From the NCBI GenBank assembly GCA_031257375.1, contig JAIROU010000146.1:1-32659 (forward strand): DNA of 32,659 bases, written 5' to 3'. Below are positions 10,210 to 18,366 of this stretch, in pieces. How positions within the stretch are numbered: position 1 is the stretch's first letter; every line of letters starts with the position of its first letter. A program made the translations under genes and the position numbers. This DNA comes from Bifidobacteriaceae bacterium. GTDB taxonomy: Bacteria > Actinomycetota > Actinomycetes > Actinomycetales > WQXJ01. The notes under the pieces are model-generated. The model was given only the letters and a program-made list of their open reading frames with translations, was not told where the DNA came from and ran no database searches.

Positions 10210-11901
10210 TCATCGCATGGCGATGAAACGGCTCCCGATCGTCGGCTCAACAGCCAGGCAGGCTGTGGCAAACTTTTTGGCGTTGGCGCAGATCCTGTGC
10301 CAAGGCATGTTCGTCGCCGGAAGGTAGTACAGCGATTTGGGGTGCGGGCCGTCGCCGACCGCCGGAGTCCACTCGAAATCGGTCACCATGATGTTGATCC
10401 GCTTGCGGCGGGTTTTCGAGGCGTTGATGTGCGTCCACACCTGGGCGAAATCGGTTCCGCCAGTCACCTTGGGCAGCTTGGAGATGGCCCGCCACATCTG
10501 CGCGGGGCGCATCTTCGAGGTTGGGACGCACGCCTCCTGCGAAAGCTGGCGGCTGAACGACGAGACGTACAAATCGACATCGAGCCGCTTGGCGATGGCG
10601 ATGACCGCTTGGACAGCCGCCCGGTAGTCGCCTTCAGACATCGAGCCCGAGGTGTCGATGTAGATGTGCAAGTCGGGCAGATAGTCAACCCGCTGGGTTT
10701 GGCCTGGGACGTTGTGGTTCAACGGGTCGCGGCGCGAAGCCCTGGTGAACGACGTGCGCCTGGTCTTGGTCAGATTGCGCGAGACCGCCACCGACTTGGC
10801 GTGGCCGATCAATGAGATCGCCGCCGCCACCATGTTGGCCTTGGACGGCGCCTGCTTGGCGAACTTGATTTTGGCGGCTTTCGCCACCCGGTCGCCGCGC
10901 AGGTGCAAAGATTGGACCGCCAAAATGCGCTGCTGGTCGCGCGCCTGGGCCACCAAGCCGCCGATGTCTTTGAACGACAGCACCGTCGGCTTGTTCAACA
11001 TATTGGCCAGCAAGCGCCAATCCTCGGCCACAGTCGCCGGGTCGGCGTGGACTGTGGTGTCCAGGCACAAAATCGTGACAACCGTCGGCGTGATCATCTG
11101 CCCCAACCGGGTCGGGATCACATGCGTCCCGCCGGCGCCGGTCAGCGCCTCGGTGGCGATGCGCGCGAAACCCAGCGGGGTCAGATCGTCGAACAGGTTG
11201 TTGCGCAGCGCCACCGCCTCGATGGTGGAGCGCGGGGCCAATTTGAGGCTGGCCAACGCCTCCAGCTTGTCGGCCACCTCGGCGTCCAGCCAAGGCATGG
11301 CGGCGATTTCGGCCCTGATCTTGTCCCGCACGCGGTCGAACGCCTCCCAGGTGTCCACTGTCACAACCAGCGTGTTGACACTGGAGGCGACCGTGAACGC
11401 CAATGCCGCCGACAGCTTGTCGACCCCCTCCCGCAAGTCGGCGGCACTGGTCGCGCCCAAAATCGACGCGGCCCCGTCGAACACGTCGGCCATGGTGTAG
11501 ATGACGCGCGAATCGGGCAGCCCCGACGGCAGCCCCCACCGCAGCCGGCCCGCCGCCTGAACGGCCGGCGCGGCGTCGAACTGGGACGAGGCGCCCGTGT
11601 CCAGCGGGCGGTAGTTGGCCAGCGTGGCGGCGCCCAGCTCCAACATGATCTCGTTCGGCTCCACATCGACCAGCCGGGCGCCGCGGGTCAAACCGAGCGC
11701 CCGACCGGCCAAGTCGGCGATCTGGTCGGCGTCCAAAACCTCGCCCGCGTCGGTTGAGATCGCCGCCGGGGCGCCGGGCGCGAGCGGCCTGGTGATCGGG
11801 GCGACCACCAGGTCGCGCAAACGCTGGTCGACATCCCAGTCCAAGGCCGCGTCAAACCCCAAGACCGGCAGCGGGCCGGGAAGCTGGTTGGACACTCGCA
11901 T
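10210..11901 (-). CDS. VWA-domain protein, partner of the MoxR-type ATPase
   Basis: 563 aa. A von Willebrand A domain fills the C-terminal third: DLHIYIDTSGSMS (~405) supplies the DxSxS metal site (MIDAS), GGTD the conserved threonine and TDFEW the last MIDAS acidic position. The N-terminal ~380 residues match nothing I can name. No signal peptide or membrane segment is visible, so it is probably cytoplasmic. The ATG lies 16 bp after the stop of the MoxR-type gene. MoxR ATPases and VWA proteins are a well-known pair (for example RavA-ViaA and CobS-CobT-like) that act as metal-dependent chaperone or insertion machines. The role here is inferred from that pairing; the target is unknown. Confidence 0.85.
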   Translation of the reverse strand: MRVSNQLPGPLPVLGFDAALDWDVDQRLRDLVVAPITRPLAPGAPAAISTDAGEVLDADQIADLAGRALGLTRGARLVDVEPNEIMLELGAATLANYRPLDTGASSQFDAAPAVQAAGRLRWGLPSGLPDSRVIYTMADVFDGAASILGATSAADLREGVDKLSAALAFTVASSVNTLVVTVDTWEAFDRVRDKIRAEIAAMPWLDAEVADKLEALASLKLAPRSTIEAVALRNNLFDDLTPLGFARIATEALTGAGGTHVIPTRLGQMITPTVVTILCLDTTVHADPATVAEDWRLLANMLNKPTVLSFKDIGGLVAQARDQQRILAVQSLHLRGDRVAKAAKIKFAKQAPSKANMVAAAISLIGHAKSVAVSRNLTKTRRTSFTRASRRDPLNHNVPGQTQRVDYLPDLHIYIDTSGSMSEGDYRAAVQAVIAIAKRLDVDLYVSSFSRQLSQEACVPTSKMRPAQMWRAISKLPKVTGGTDFAQVWTHINASKTRRKRINIMVTDFEWTPAVGDGPHPKSLYYLPATNMPWHRICANAKKFATACLAVEPTIGSRFIAMR

Positions 11902-11917
11902 GATTGGCCACCGCCTC

Positions 11918-13120
11918 TCAGGTCAAAGTTTGGGCGACGTTGACAAACTGCGCCAACTGCTCGCTGGGGTGGGCCGCCAGCGCGCTCTCCACCGTCGCGA
12001 TGTGCTCGGGCAAGATTTGGCTGTTGGTCAGCGCGGAGATCATCTGCCGCAAATCGACTTCGACGCCGTTCGCCAGAATCGCGGTCACCAGCCGCGAATC
12101 GACATCGTTTCTGGTCATGGCGAAAGCCAGCACCTGGCCGCGCTCGGCGGAAGACAAGCTCCCAAGCAGCTTTTCGCGGGCGGTGTTGGTGGCGGCGGCC
12201 ATGATGTCGTCCCAAGTGTCCGGCTGCGGGATGATCGGGGTGGTCGGCGCGCCGGCCGTCCCGGCGGCCTTGTTCATCTGCGCGATGATGTCCTCGTAGA
12301 CGGCGGTGGCGAACTCGGTCTTGCCCAAGTGCCCTTGGACTGCGGCGCCCAGCACCGTGACATCGCCCGAGGCGACCGTGGTCGCCATGGCGGTGAGCGC
12401 GCCAGCCTTGCTGGCGGCTTGCAGCCAGCGGTTGAAAGCGTCGATGGTGCGGGGCGTGGTGATCTGGCGGACAGTGTGAACTTGGTCGCCCACGTAATCC
12501 GAGTCGTCGAATTCGATCTCGGGCGCCTCGAACACATGGTCCGCCTGGGTGCGCAAAGCCTTGGCGATCGACGGGTGCAGCCCCGCGTCGCAAGCGTCCA
12601 AATAGGATTTCAGCACAGCGGCGTCCGCCTCCACATGGTAAATGCTGAAACGCGACACGGAGGCGTCGTCGAACGCCGCCACATTGCCGGAGTCGTTGCC
12701 CGCCACGATCAGCCGCAAGTTGTCGGGCAGCTTCTTGGTGCCGATGCGGCGCAACAGCACCAGCGACAGCAAAGCCGACTGCACGTCGCCGGGGCAGCGG
12801 GTGATCTCGTCCAAAAACAAGATCGGCCGCTCGTCCGGGTGGTCGGCGGCGTAATCAGCCGCCGTGGCGATATCCACGTGCGGGTAGAAGACCTGCGTGT
12901 AATCGGCGCCGCCGGCCACCGACACCAAACGGGCGCCAGTCAGATCCTCTTTGACGGCCAGCAGGTTCGCGGCCAAGGTGAAGGCGCGGGTCCCCAGTTC
13001 GGCCGCCAACGCCTCGATGAAAGACGACTTGCCGACACCGGGCGGGCCGATCAACGCGGGAACCGCGCCGGTGGCGAGATCAAGGGTTAGAACATCTTTG
13101 AGATGCTGGTCGAAAAACAT
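11918..13120 (-). CDS. MoxR-type AAA+ ATPase
   Basis: About 400 aa from the preferred start (MFFDQHLK). That ATG at 13120 has GGAGG 9 nt upstream, whereas the longer track start at 13186 lies in the hairpin region. Walker A GPPGVGKSS is at residues 25-33 and Walker B ILFLDEITR at ~100-107, followed by sensor-1-like LRLIVAGNDS and SRF at the arginine-finger position. This is the MoxR/CobS arrangement. The C-terminal ~200 residues are helical and Ala-rich and probably form the lid and a partner-binding region. It lies upstream of the VWA gene and downstream of the 226-aa gene, in one transcription unit. The ATPase fold is certain; the assignment to MoxR rather than another small AAA+ clade rests partly on the VWA neighbour. 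Confidence 0.87.
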   Translation of the reverse strand: MFFDQHLKDVLTLDLATGAVPALIGPPGVGKSSFIEALAAELGTRAFTLAANLLAVKEDLTGARLVSVAGGADYTQVFYPHVDIATAADYAADHPDERPILFLDEITRCPGDVQSALLSLVLLRRIGTKKLPDNLRLIVAGNDSGNVAAFDDASVSRFSIYHVEADAAVLKSYLDACDAGLHPSIAKALRTQADHVFEAPEIEFDDSDYVGDQVHTVRQITTPRTIDAFNRWLQAASKAGALTAMATTVASGDVTVLGAAVQGHLGKTEFATAVYEDIIAQMNKAAGTAGAPTTPIIPQPDTWDDIMAAATNTAREKLLGSLSSAERGQVLAFAMTRNDVDSRLVTAILANGVEVDLRQMISALTNSQILPEHIATVESALAAHPSEQLAQFVNVAQTLT

Positions 13121-13163
13121 GGATGGGTGCCTCCGCAAAAGGTCGGGGATGTGGATAGGGGGT

Positions 13164-13211
13164 CGACCTGGGCCGCCACCCGCCAAGGACGGCGGACGGC
13201 GGCCCAGGTCG
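13164..13211. promoter_or_regulatory. Large stem-loop between two operon genes
   Basis: Perfect 14-bp arms CGACCTGGGCCGCC / GGCGGCCCAGGTCG enclose a second stem (CCGCC/GGCGG). It lies between the stop of the 226-aa gene and the start of the MoxR-type gene. No T-run follows on the minus strand, so a transcript-processing or attenuation element is more likely than a plain terminator. Confidence 0.5.
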
Positions 13212-13219
13212 CGCCGCGC

Positions 13220-13900
13220 TCAGTCCCAGCCGCTGGAGGCGGCCGTCGCCGGGGCGGTCGGGGCGGCCGGGGTTGCGCCGTCGCCCCACGGGTCGCCCAG
13301 CGCGGACGGGGCCGGCTCGGGGGCGGGCTCGGCCGGAGCCGGCTCGACAACCGTCAAGCCCAGCCCGCGCAGAGTCTCGACCGCCGACCCGATGGTTTGC
13401 GGCTCGAAGAACTTGGCCTGGTCCATGACCAGAACCGCGTCCAGGCCGACGCCGTTCGACTGGTTCTTCTCCGAGTAGAAGACTGTGAACACCAGTCGCA
13501 CCCGCAGGCCGGAGTCCAGCTCCCGGTCGTCCTCGATGGGCGCGAACTGCGAGTGGCCCAAGAACTGGTAGCGGCTGGGCGGGAAGTTGGCCACGGCGTC
13601 GAAGCTGAAACCGGTGCGCCCGGCGTTCTTGCCCGTCTTGTGGGCGAAAAAGCGCTCGGCGATGTACTGCTCTTCCAGCGAGGGGACCGCGCCGAGTTGG
13701 ACGACCTTCGGGTCCAGCACCGAAATCGTGTAGTACGGCTCGGTGGTGGGGTAGCGCTGCCCCGCCTGGCGGTTGGAGGCGACCCGCTTGGCGAGGTCCT
13801 CGCCCTCGTAACGGGTGACCAGGCGCGAGAACGCCAAGACGCCTTCGACCACCATGGTGGCCTTTGGCGTCAACTGGTCCGATTTGAATTGATGTGCCAT
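13220..13900 (-). CDS. Conserved-looking 226-aa protein with a Pro/Ala-rich tail
   Basis: I do not recognise this family. Residues ~1-170 look like a compact mixed fold with many aromatics. The last ~55 residues are low-complexity (repeated PAPAEPAPEPAPS, then DPWGD, and ending SSGWD). A globular domain plus a flexible tail ending in aromatic and acidic residues resembles single-stranded DNA-binding proteins of phages. That is only an analogy, and no SSB motif is clear. It is the first gene of the operon that carries the MoxR, VWA, Clp and UvrD-like genes. The start ATG sits inside the inverted repeat CCATAGTGCTATGG, with AAAGG 13 nt upstream, so translation may be controlled there. Confidence 0.75.
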   Translation of the reverse strand: MAHQFKSDQLTPKATMVVEGVLAFSRLVTRYEGEDLAKRVASNRQAGQRYPTTEPYYTISVLDPKVVQLGAVPSLEEQYIAERFFAHKTGKNAGRTGFSFDAVANFPPSRYQFLGHSQFAPIEDDRELDSGLRVRLVFTVFYSEKNQSNGVGLDAVLVMDQAKFFEPQTIGSAVETLRGLGLTVVEPAPAEPAPEPAPSALGDPWGDGATPAAPTAPATAASSGWD

Positions 13901-13910
13901 AGTGCTATGG
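13897..13910. promoter_or_regulatory. Inverted repeat over the start codon of the 226-aa gene
   Basis: CCATAG-TG-CTATGG: perfect 6-bp arms with a 2-bp centre, overlapping the ATG at 13898-13900. It is a candidate operator or translational control site within the divergent intergenic region. Confidence 0.4.
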
Positions 13911-13918
13911 GCCTTTCT

Positions 13919-13932
13919 GTGGGAGTTCCCAC
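13919..13932. promoter_or_regulatory. Inverted repeat in a divergent intergenic region
   Basis: GTGGGA-GT-TCCCAC, perfect 6-bp arms with a 2-bp centre, lies in the 60-bp gap between the divergently transcribed 226-aa (-) and 259-aa (+) genes. A dyad in this place is a plausible regulator-binding site for both promoters. I could not identify convincing -35/-10 boxes. Confidence 0.4.
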
Positions 13933-13959
13933 CTCAATGAAGAAAAGATCAAACCCAGG

Positions 13960-14739
13960 ATGAGCAGACCTTGTGTGTACAACGAGTTCGACTCGTTGAT
14001 CGCGCGCCCGGTGTTCACCGCCGAGCATCTGGGGATCAGCGCCCCGGCGGTGTTCGACCCGACATGCCCGATGTGCCGCGCGGCGTCCCCCGGCACGGCG
14101 AGGCCGGCGGGGTCGAAGGCGCAGCAAGCCGTCCACCGGCTGGCCGACATCAAGCTGATGGCGGCCACCATCGAGGCGGCGACCGACCAAGGCTCCCCGA
14201 TGGCCCGCGATTTCGCCGAAGAGCGCCTTTGGGCGCACACCCAGGCCCTCAAACACGAGCCGGAGTTGGCGCCGCTGGGCGAGCTTCTGCTGGCGTTGAC
14301 CACCAGCCCGGATGGTGAAACCCACCTCTACCAGTCCAGGTCGGGCCAAGCCCGCTGGGCTTTGACACGGGTGGCGGACATGCTCCAAGAGCGCCGCCAC
14401 GCCAGGCACGCGCCCCACGGCGGCTTCGACCCGACGGCGGGCGACGGGCGTTGGCTCGCCGCCTACCGCCACATCGTGGCCACCGGCCTGTGGGCCGGAC
14501 CCAGCCGCCGCCGGATCGCCCAGGCGCTGGCCGAGGCCGACCACCGCCCCCGACCGCCAGACCACACGGCCGCCGAGCTGGCCTGCTACGCCACACAGCC
14601 GGTTTGGGCTGTGGACGCCACCTCGCGCGGGGTGGTGGAGGCCGCCAACAACATGATGCGAAGCATCGTCCAGATGGTTGTCACCAGGGCCTGCGTCTTT
14701 AGCGACGGCGCTTGTTGGAGGCGCCCGCCACAGAGTTGA
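13960..14739 (+). CDS. Unknown 259-aa protein transcribed against its neighbours
   Basis: No family recognised. The frame is supported by G or C at nearly every third codon position; the overlapping minus-strand ORF is a shadow. A CPMC motif near residue 35 could bind metal together with C5 and later cysteines (~207 and near the C-terminus), but no standard zinc-finger spacing is evident. The middle is helical and rich in Arg and His. The gene is divergent from the 226-aa gene. Its last 41 bases overlap, antisense, the 3' end of the SNF2-like helicase gene, so its transcript could affect helicase mRNA. No strong ribosome-binding site precedes the ATG; CCAGG abuts it. Confidence 0.7.
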   Translation: MSRPCVYNEFDSLIARPVFTAEHLGISAPAVFDPTCPMCRAASPGTARPAGSKAQQAVHRLADIKLMAATIEAATDQGSPMARDFAEERLWAHTQALKHEPELAPLGELLLALTTSPDGETHLYQSRSGQARWALTRVADMLQERRHARHAPHGGFDPTAGDGRWLAAYRHIVATGLWAGPSRRRIAQALAEADHRPRPPDHTAAELACYATQPVWAVDATSRGVVEAANNMMRSIVQMVVTRACVFSDGACWRRPPQS

Positions 14740-16198
14740 TCTGCGCCTGGGTGTAGGCGACGGCCGCCGCCAGCAACTCGCCTTGCGAGGCGAGCTTGGT
14801 TTTCAACCGCGGATGCAACGCCATGTCGATCGTGTCCTGGCAGACCAGCAACGTGATCTCAACCTGGCCCGGCTGGCCCAACCGGGCCAGGCGGCCATTG
14901 GTTTGCGAAAAATGCTCAGAGCTGTCCGGCAAAGTGAACCACACCAGGTGGCGGCCGCCTTGCTGAAGGTTGAGGCCGCGGCCCGACGAGGCCGGTTGGA
15001 CCAGCATGACCGGTATCGACCTGGCGTTCCAGCGGTCCACCATGGCGGGCGAGCCGTCGAACACCTCGGCCCGAATGCCCGCGCCAGCCAGCCGCTCGGG
15101 TATCCGGGCCGAATCCGACCGGAACCGGTAAGCCACCAGCACCGGGGTGTCGGCCTGCTTGACGATCTCGGCCAGAGCCTCGATTTTGGCGTCGTGGACC
15201 GAGATGTAGTCCCGCTCCCGGCTCGACGGGTCAGACCCGATCGGATAACAGGTGCCGGACGCCAGTTGCAGCAGCCGGGCGCGCAAGATGGCGGCGTTGT
15301 CCGCCGTGATCACCTCCCCGGCCAGCTCGACGACCAGGTCGCGCTTCAACTTCTCGTAAAAGCCTCGGGCCGCCGGCGGGATCGACACAAACCGGCGGCG
15401 GACGACCGGCGGCTTGGCGCTCACAGGGACATCCACCGACATCGCCAGATGGGCGCAAGCCCGGTGGATTTGCCCGAGCGCCCCAGGGACCGGCTCCCAT
15501 TTGACCGGCCGCCTGCCGCCATGGCCGTCGGGGATGGTTTGGGCGACATAGAAAAACCGGTCGCGGAAAGCGGTGAACCGCCTCCCCAGCGCGGCCCCGC
15601 CGTCAAGCAGGAACACCTGGCTCCACAAGTCGGCGATGTTTTGCGGCGTTGGGCTGCCGGTCAATTGGATCATGCGGCTGATCTGGTCGCGCACCTTGAA
15701 CAAGGCTTTGACGCGCTCGGCGCGGGGGTTTTTGAAATCCTGCGCCTCATCGACCACCACCGTCGGAAACGGCCAAGGCGACGACCGCTTGGCCTGCTGC
15801 CAACGCCCCACCAGCGCCACCACCTGATCGCGGGACGCCAGCCAAACGGCGGGCGGCGTCGACGGGTCGAACGCGGCGTCAAACTCGGCGTCGCGGGCCT
15901 GGGGCGCCAAACGCTTGCCAAAACGCTTCGAGGCCGGGTCCAGCACTGTGACAAACGAGCGCAGGTTGGCCGTGATGCCCCATTTCGCCAATTCGGACGG
16001 CCACGAGTTGGCCGACACCTGCAAAGGCGCGATGATCAACGTGTGCCCCGGCGGCCGGAGAAGTTTCAACGCCGCCAAAGCGACGCGCGTCTTGGCGCCG
16101 CCGATAGCCACCCAGATCGCAGCTTTCGGATGGGTCAAAATGAAATCCAAGGCTTGGACCTGGTGGTCGAGCATCCCCGCCGTCAACTTGTCGCGCAC
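14699..16198 (-). CDS. SNF2-like superfamily 2 helicase (phage type)
   Basis: About 499 aa from the GTG at 16198, chosen because GAGGGGGTG lies 8 nt upstream; GTG codons at 16219 and 16234 are alternatives. Motifs: an altered Walker A AIGGAKT, usually GxGKT; DEAQDFKN (Walker B); TGSPTPQNIADLW (motif III region); then a helicase-C lobe with SSGRGLNLQ and a motif VI-like QTNGRLARLGQ. This is the compact phage SNF2 helicase pattern. Replacement of the usual G-K step by GGAKT keeps the lysine and threonine, so ATP binding is probably retained. It ends the operon that also encodes the VRR-NUC nuclease. SNF2 helicase plus VRR-NUC is a common pair in phage replication or recombination modules. Confidence 0.9.
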   Translation of the reverse strand: MRDKLTAGMLDHQVQALDFILTHPKAAIWVAIGGAKTRVALAALKLLRPPGHTLIIAPLQVSANSWPSELAKWGITANLRSFVTVLDPASKRFGKRLAPQARDAEFDAAFDPSTPPAVWLASRDQVVALVGRWQQAKRSSPWPFPTVVVDEAQDFKNPRAERVKALFKVRDQISRMIQLTGSPTPQNIADLWSQVFLLDGGAALGRRFTAFRDRFFYVAQTIPDGHGGRRPVKWEPVPGALGQIHRACAHLAMSVDVPVSAKPPVVRRRFVSIPPAARGFYEKLKRDLVVELAGEVITADNAAILRARLLQLASGTCYPIGSDPSSRERDYISVHDAKIEALAEIVKQADTPVLVAYRFRSDSARIPERLAGAGIRAEVFDGSPAMVDRWNARSIPVMLVQPASSGRGLNLQQGGRHLVWFTLPDSSEHFSQTNGRLARLGQPGQVEITLLVCQDTIDMALHPRLKTKLASQGELLAAAVAYTQAQINSVAGASNKRRR

Positions 16199-16215
16199 GG
16201 CGGGGACACCCCCTC

Positions 16216-16590
16216 TCACCCCAGTTGGGGGCACGTCACATCCATCACACCCATCGTGTAGGCGATGGCGGTCTGCACCAGTTCGGCGTTGCGCGGGTTC
16301 AAGCCAGTCAAATCGGCCAGCGATATCGGGCGGTTCGCGTCCAGCAGCGACGCCGCCACGCTGACGATCTTCTGCTTCTCGGCGGGGAAAAACCTGATCG
16401 GCCCCAACAGCTTGGACACGTCGATATCCACCCGCGGCTCAGGCGGTTGGCCGTCAACTTGAATCCAAGGGGCGTCCGGGTAGATCACCTCTTTGCCCAA
16501 CGCGGAGATCAGCAGGTTGTACGCCGCGTGCTCGGCCTGATTGTGGTGCTTGGACCACAGCAGCAAGGATTCCAACTCCACCTGTCTCAC
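16216..16590 (-). CDS. Unknown 124-aa protein
   Basis: The start is the GTG at 16590, which forms a GTGA overlap with the stop of the proline-rich gene upstream; the longer track ORF is a shadow there. The sequence begins VRQVELESLLLWSKHH and is mostly helical, with no cysteine cluster, signal peptide or membrane segment. Its end overlaps the possible starts of the SNF2-like helicase gene, suggesting translational coupling and perhaps a helicase accessory role. The family is not recognised. Confidence 0.7.
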   Translation of the reverse strand: MRQVELESLLLWSKHHNQAEHAAYNLLISALGKEVIYPDAPWIQVDGQPPEPRVDIDVSKLLGPIRFFPAEKQKIVSVAASLLDANRPISLADLTGLNPRNAELVQTAIAYTMGVMDVTCPQLG

Positions 16591-18050
16591 GTGCCCGCCC
16601 CCAAAGCGTCGAGCGGCGACACGTCCAATTCGATGGCCACGGCCTTGATCTGGTCGACCATCTCCAACACCGACTGGGCGATGAACACTTGCCTCACCCA
16701 TGGCGGCAGCACTTGGAAAAGCTCGCCATCCACCAGTTCGGCCAAAGGCCGGGTGGCGACAAAAGCCGGATCGCTGTCGATCACCGCCAAGACGACCGGC
16801 GAAACTGGCGGGGGCTTGACCCAAGGGCCTTCCTTGAGCTTGACAGCCACCTGGTAGTCGGACGCGGTGACGCGCTTGACCAGCGAGCCCGCGACAGCCG
16901 TCTTGACGCCTGGAAGCCTGCCCGCCAAAGCGGCTCGACGCATCTCGTCGATCACCCGCCCCACCTCGGGGCCGATCATGGCGGACGAGGGGTCCGGGCC
17001 AACCACGCAATGCTCGATCGCCCAGGCCGCCAGCGGGTTTTGCGCCGCCCGGCGGATCACCTCTTGAGACGAGTCGGGCTCAGAGCCGTCAGGCGCGGAG
17101 GCGACAGGCTCGGGCAGGTCTGAGATCGCCGGGGCGGCGGGCGCCTCAACTTGGCCGCGAGCCGGGATGATCAAATCCAGGCCTGGGGCGGTCGGGGCCG
17201 GAACAGGCGCGGCCGGCGGGGCCGCTTGGGCGGTCGGCGCGGCCGGCTGTGCTTGCCGGACTGCGGCAACCGTGTCAAGCTCGGCGGTGTCGCCGGCCTC
17301 CCACGGGGCCGGGCCGTCCAGGCCGGGGCCAAACGGGTGGGGCGCCGCGGGCTCTTGAACCTCTTGAACCGCCGGCTCTTGAAGTTGCGCGGGTTCGGCG
17401 GGCTCGGGCTCTTGAGGCTGCGCGGGTTCGACGGGCTCTTGAACCTCTTGAACCGCGGTTTGATTCAGCTTTTGCCTCAAACCGGTGGAAACCTGTTCCG
17501 CCATCGTGGCCGAAATGAACTCCGAGCCGCGCACCGGCGGGTTTTTCAGCGCCAAAGCGATGTTGCCGACAGCGGACTTGGGGTCGAGGGCGGCCACCAG
17601 ACGCTTGTCATCGGCGTAAAACGCCCCGCCGCAGTCTTCGACAGCCAGAATGAACGGCTCGTACTCGGCGGGCGCCCAAAAGCGCCGTTTCGCCGACGGG
17701 TCGACGAACAGCGACACATGTTGGCCGTCCTCCAGCAGGCCGCTCAAGCCCGTGAAAACGACCCGGCTCATCGCCGGGTTGATTTCCATCAGACCTTTAA
17801 CCCGCTCGGTCTTGACGTGCGGGCGGGCGCCGACCGGTTTCACCTTCAACGCCGAGACCGTGTAGATCCTGTCCCCATCCATTGACATCAGCGATTTGAC
17901 GGCGGCCGACGTGGTGAGCAACTGCCAAAAGCTGATGTCCGCGCGCACGGCGATGTGGCGATTCGTGATGATGTCCCCCACACACATCAGAACCATGTCA
18001 ACGCGCTTGGTCGAATTGGGGAACAATTCGACGAGAGTCTTTTTATTCAC
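16587..18050 (-). CDS. 487-aa protein with a Pro/Glu/Gln-rich central linker
   Basis: No family recognised. The start is taken as the GTG at 18050, with GGAGG 8 nt upstream; it overlaps the end of the VRR-NUC gene. Residues ~1-205 form one globular region. Residues ~206-330 are low complexity with repeated QEVQEP and QLQEP units and Pro/Ala stretches, encoded by near-identical DNA copies between about 17350 and 17462. Residues ~345-487 form a second, helical region ending in LDVSPLDALGAGT. The layout suggests two domains on a flexible tether, such as a scaffold between the nuclease and helicase encoded on either side. That is inference from gene order only. Confidence 0.75.
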   Translation of the reverse strand: MNKKTLVELFPNSTKRVDMVLMCVGDIITNRHIAVRADISFWQLLTTSAAVKSLMSMDGDRIYTVSALKVKPVGARPHVKTERVKGLMEINPAMSRVVFTGLSGLLEDGQHVSLFVDPSAKRRFWAPAEYEPFILAVEDCGGAFYADDKRLVAALDPKSAVGNIALALKNPPVRGSEFISATMAEQVSTGLRQKLNQTAVQEVQEPVEPAQPQEPEPAEPAQLQEPAVQEVQEPAAPHPFGPGLDGPAPWEAGDTAELDTVAAVRQAQPAAPTAQAAPPAAPVPAPTAPGLDLIIPARGQVEAPAAPAISDLPEPVASAPDGSEPDSSQEVIRRAAQNPLAAWAIEHCVVGPDPSSAMIGPEVGRVIDEMRRAALAGRLPGVKTAVAGSLVKRVTASDYQVAVKLKEGPWVKPPPVSPVVLAVIDSDPAFVATRPLAELVDGELFQVLPPWVRQVFIAQSVLEMVDQIKAVAIELDVSPLDALGAGT

Positions 18051-18366
18051 TGGGTTTTCCTCCACTCATTCCACCTGTGCGCGCGTCAGCGCACAGTTTT
18101 TCAACAAAAACATCGACACTGCTTCGAGAATCCAAAACCAAGGCCTCGCCGCCCGCTTTGACAATCTGCTCCAACCGGACACGTTGAAGTTTGGCGAGTT
18201 TGCGGCCCGCGGCTTTCGTCTCGACGAAAACTGTGCGGCCATTCAACACGACCACCCGGTCGGGCACGCCGCTGGTGGCCGGGGATGAAAACTTCCAGCA
18301 AAGACCGCCAGCGGCCCTCACTTGGCGCACCAAGTATCCTTCGACACGAGACTCAGGCTTGCCCAT
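18043..18366 (-). CDS. VRR-NUC domain nuclease
   Basis: 107 aa, the usual size of a stand-alone phage VRR-NUC protein. Family pattern: E9 in the first helix (ESRVEGYLVRQV), then GGLCWKFSSP, GVPDRVVVLNG with the catalytic Asp, VFVETKAAG with the ExK pair, and LQRVRLEQIVKAGG. These match the PD-(D/E)xK core of VRR-NUC enzymes, which cut DNA junctions or flaps (FAN1-like in eukaryotes). The ATG at 18366 overlaps the 3' end of the 135-aa gene by 14 nt, and the gene itself overlaps the next by 8 nt. Operon partner of the SNF2-like helicase. Confidence 0.92.
   Translation of the reverse strand: MGKPESRVEGYLVRQVRAAGGLCWKFSSPATSGVPDRVVVLNGRTVFVETKAAGRKLAKLQRVRLEQIVKAGGEALVLDSRSSVDVFVEKLCADARTGGMSGGKPSE

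Noticed and set aside
9061-10815. 584-aa plus-strand ORF over the Clp and VWA genes
   Set aside because: Arg/His/Gly-rich shadow without motifs; the minus strand encodes complete AAA+ domains.
13870-14565. 231-aa minus-strand ORF opposite the 259-aa gene
   Set aside because: Third-position GC and composition favour the plus-strand frame; the minus ORF is Gly/Arg-rich and would run through the divergent intergenic region.
14678-16261. 527-aa plus-strand ORF over the SNF2-like helicase
   Set aside because: Shadow composition; the minus strand has all helicase motifs.
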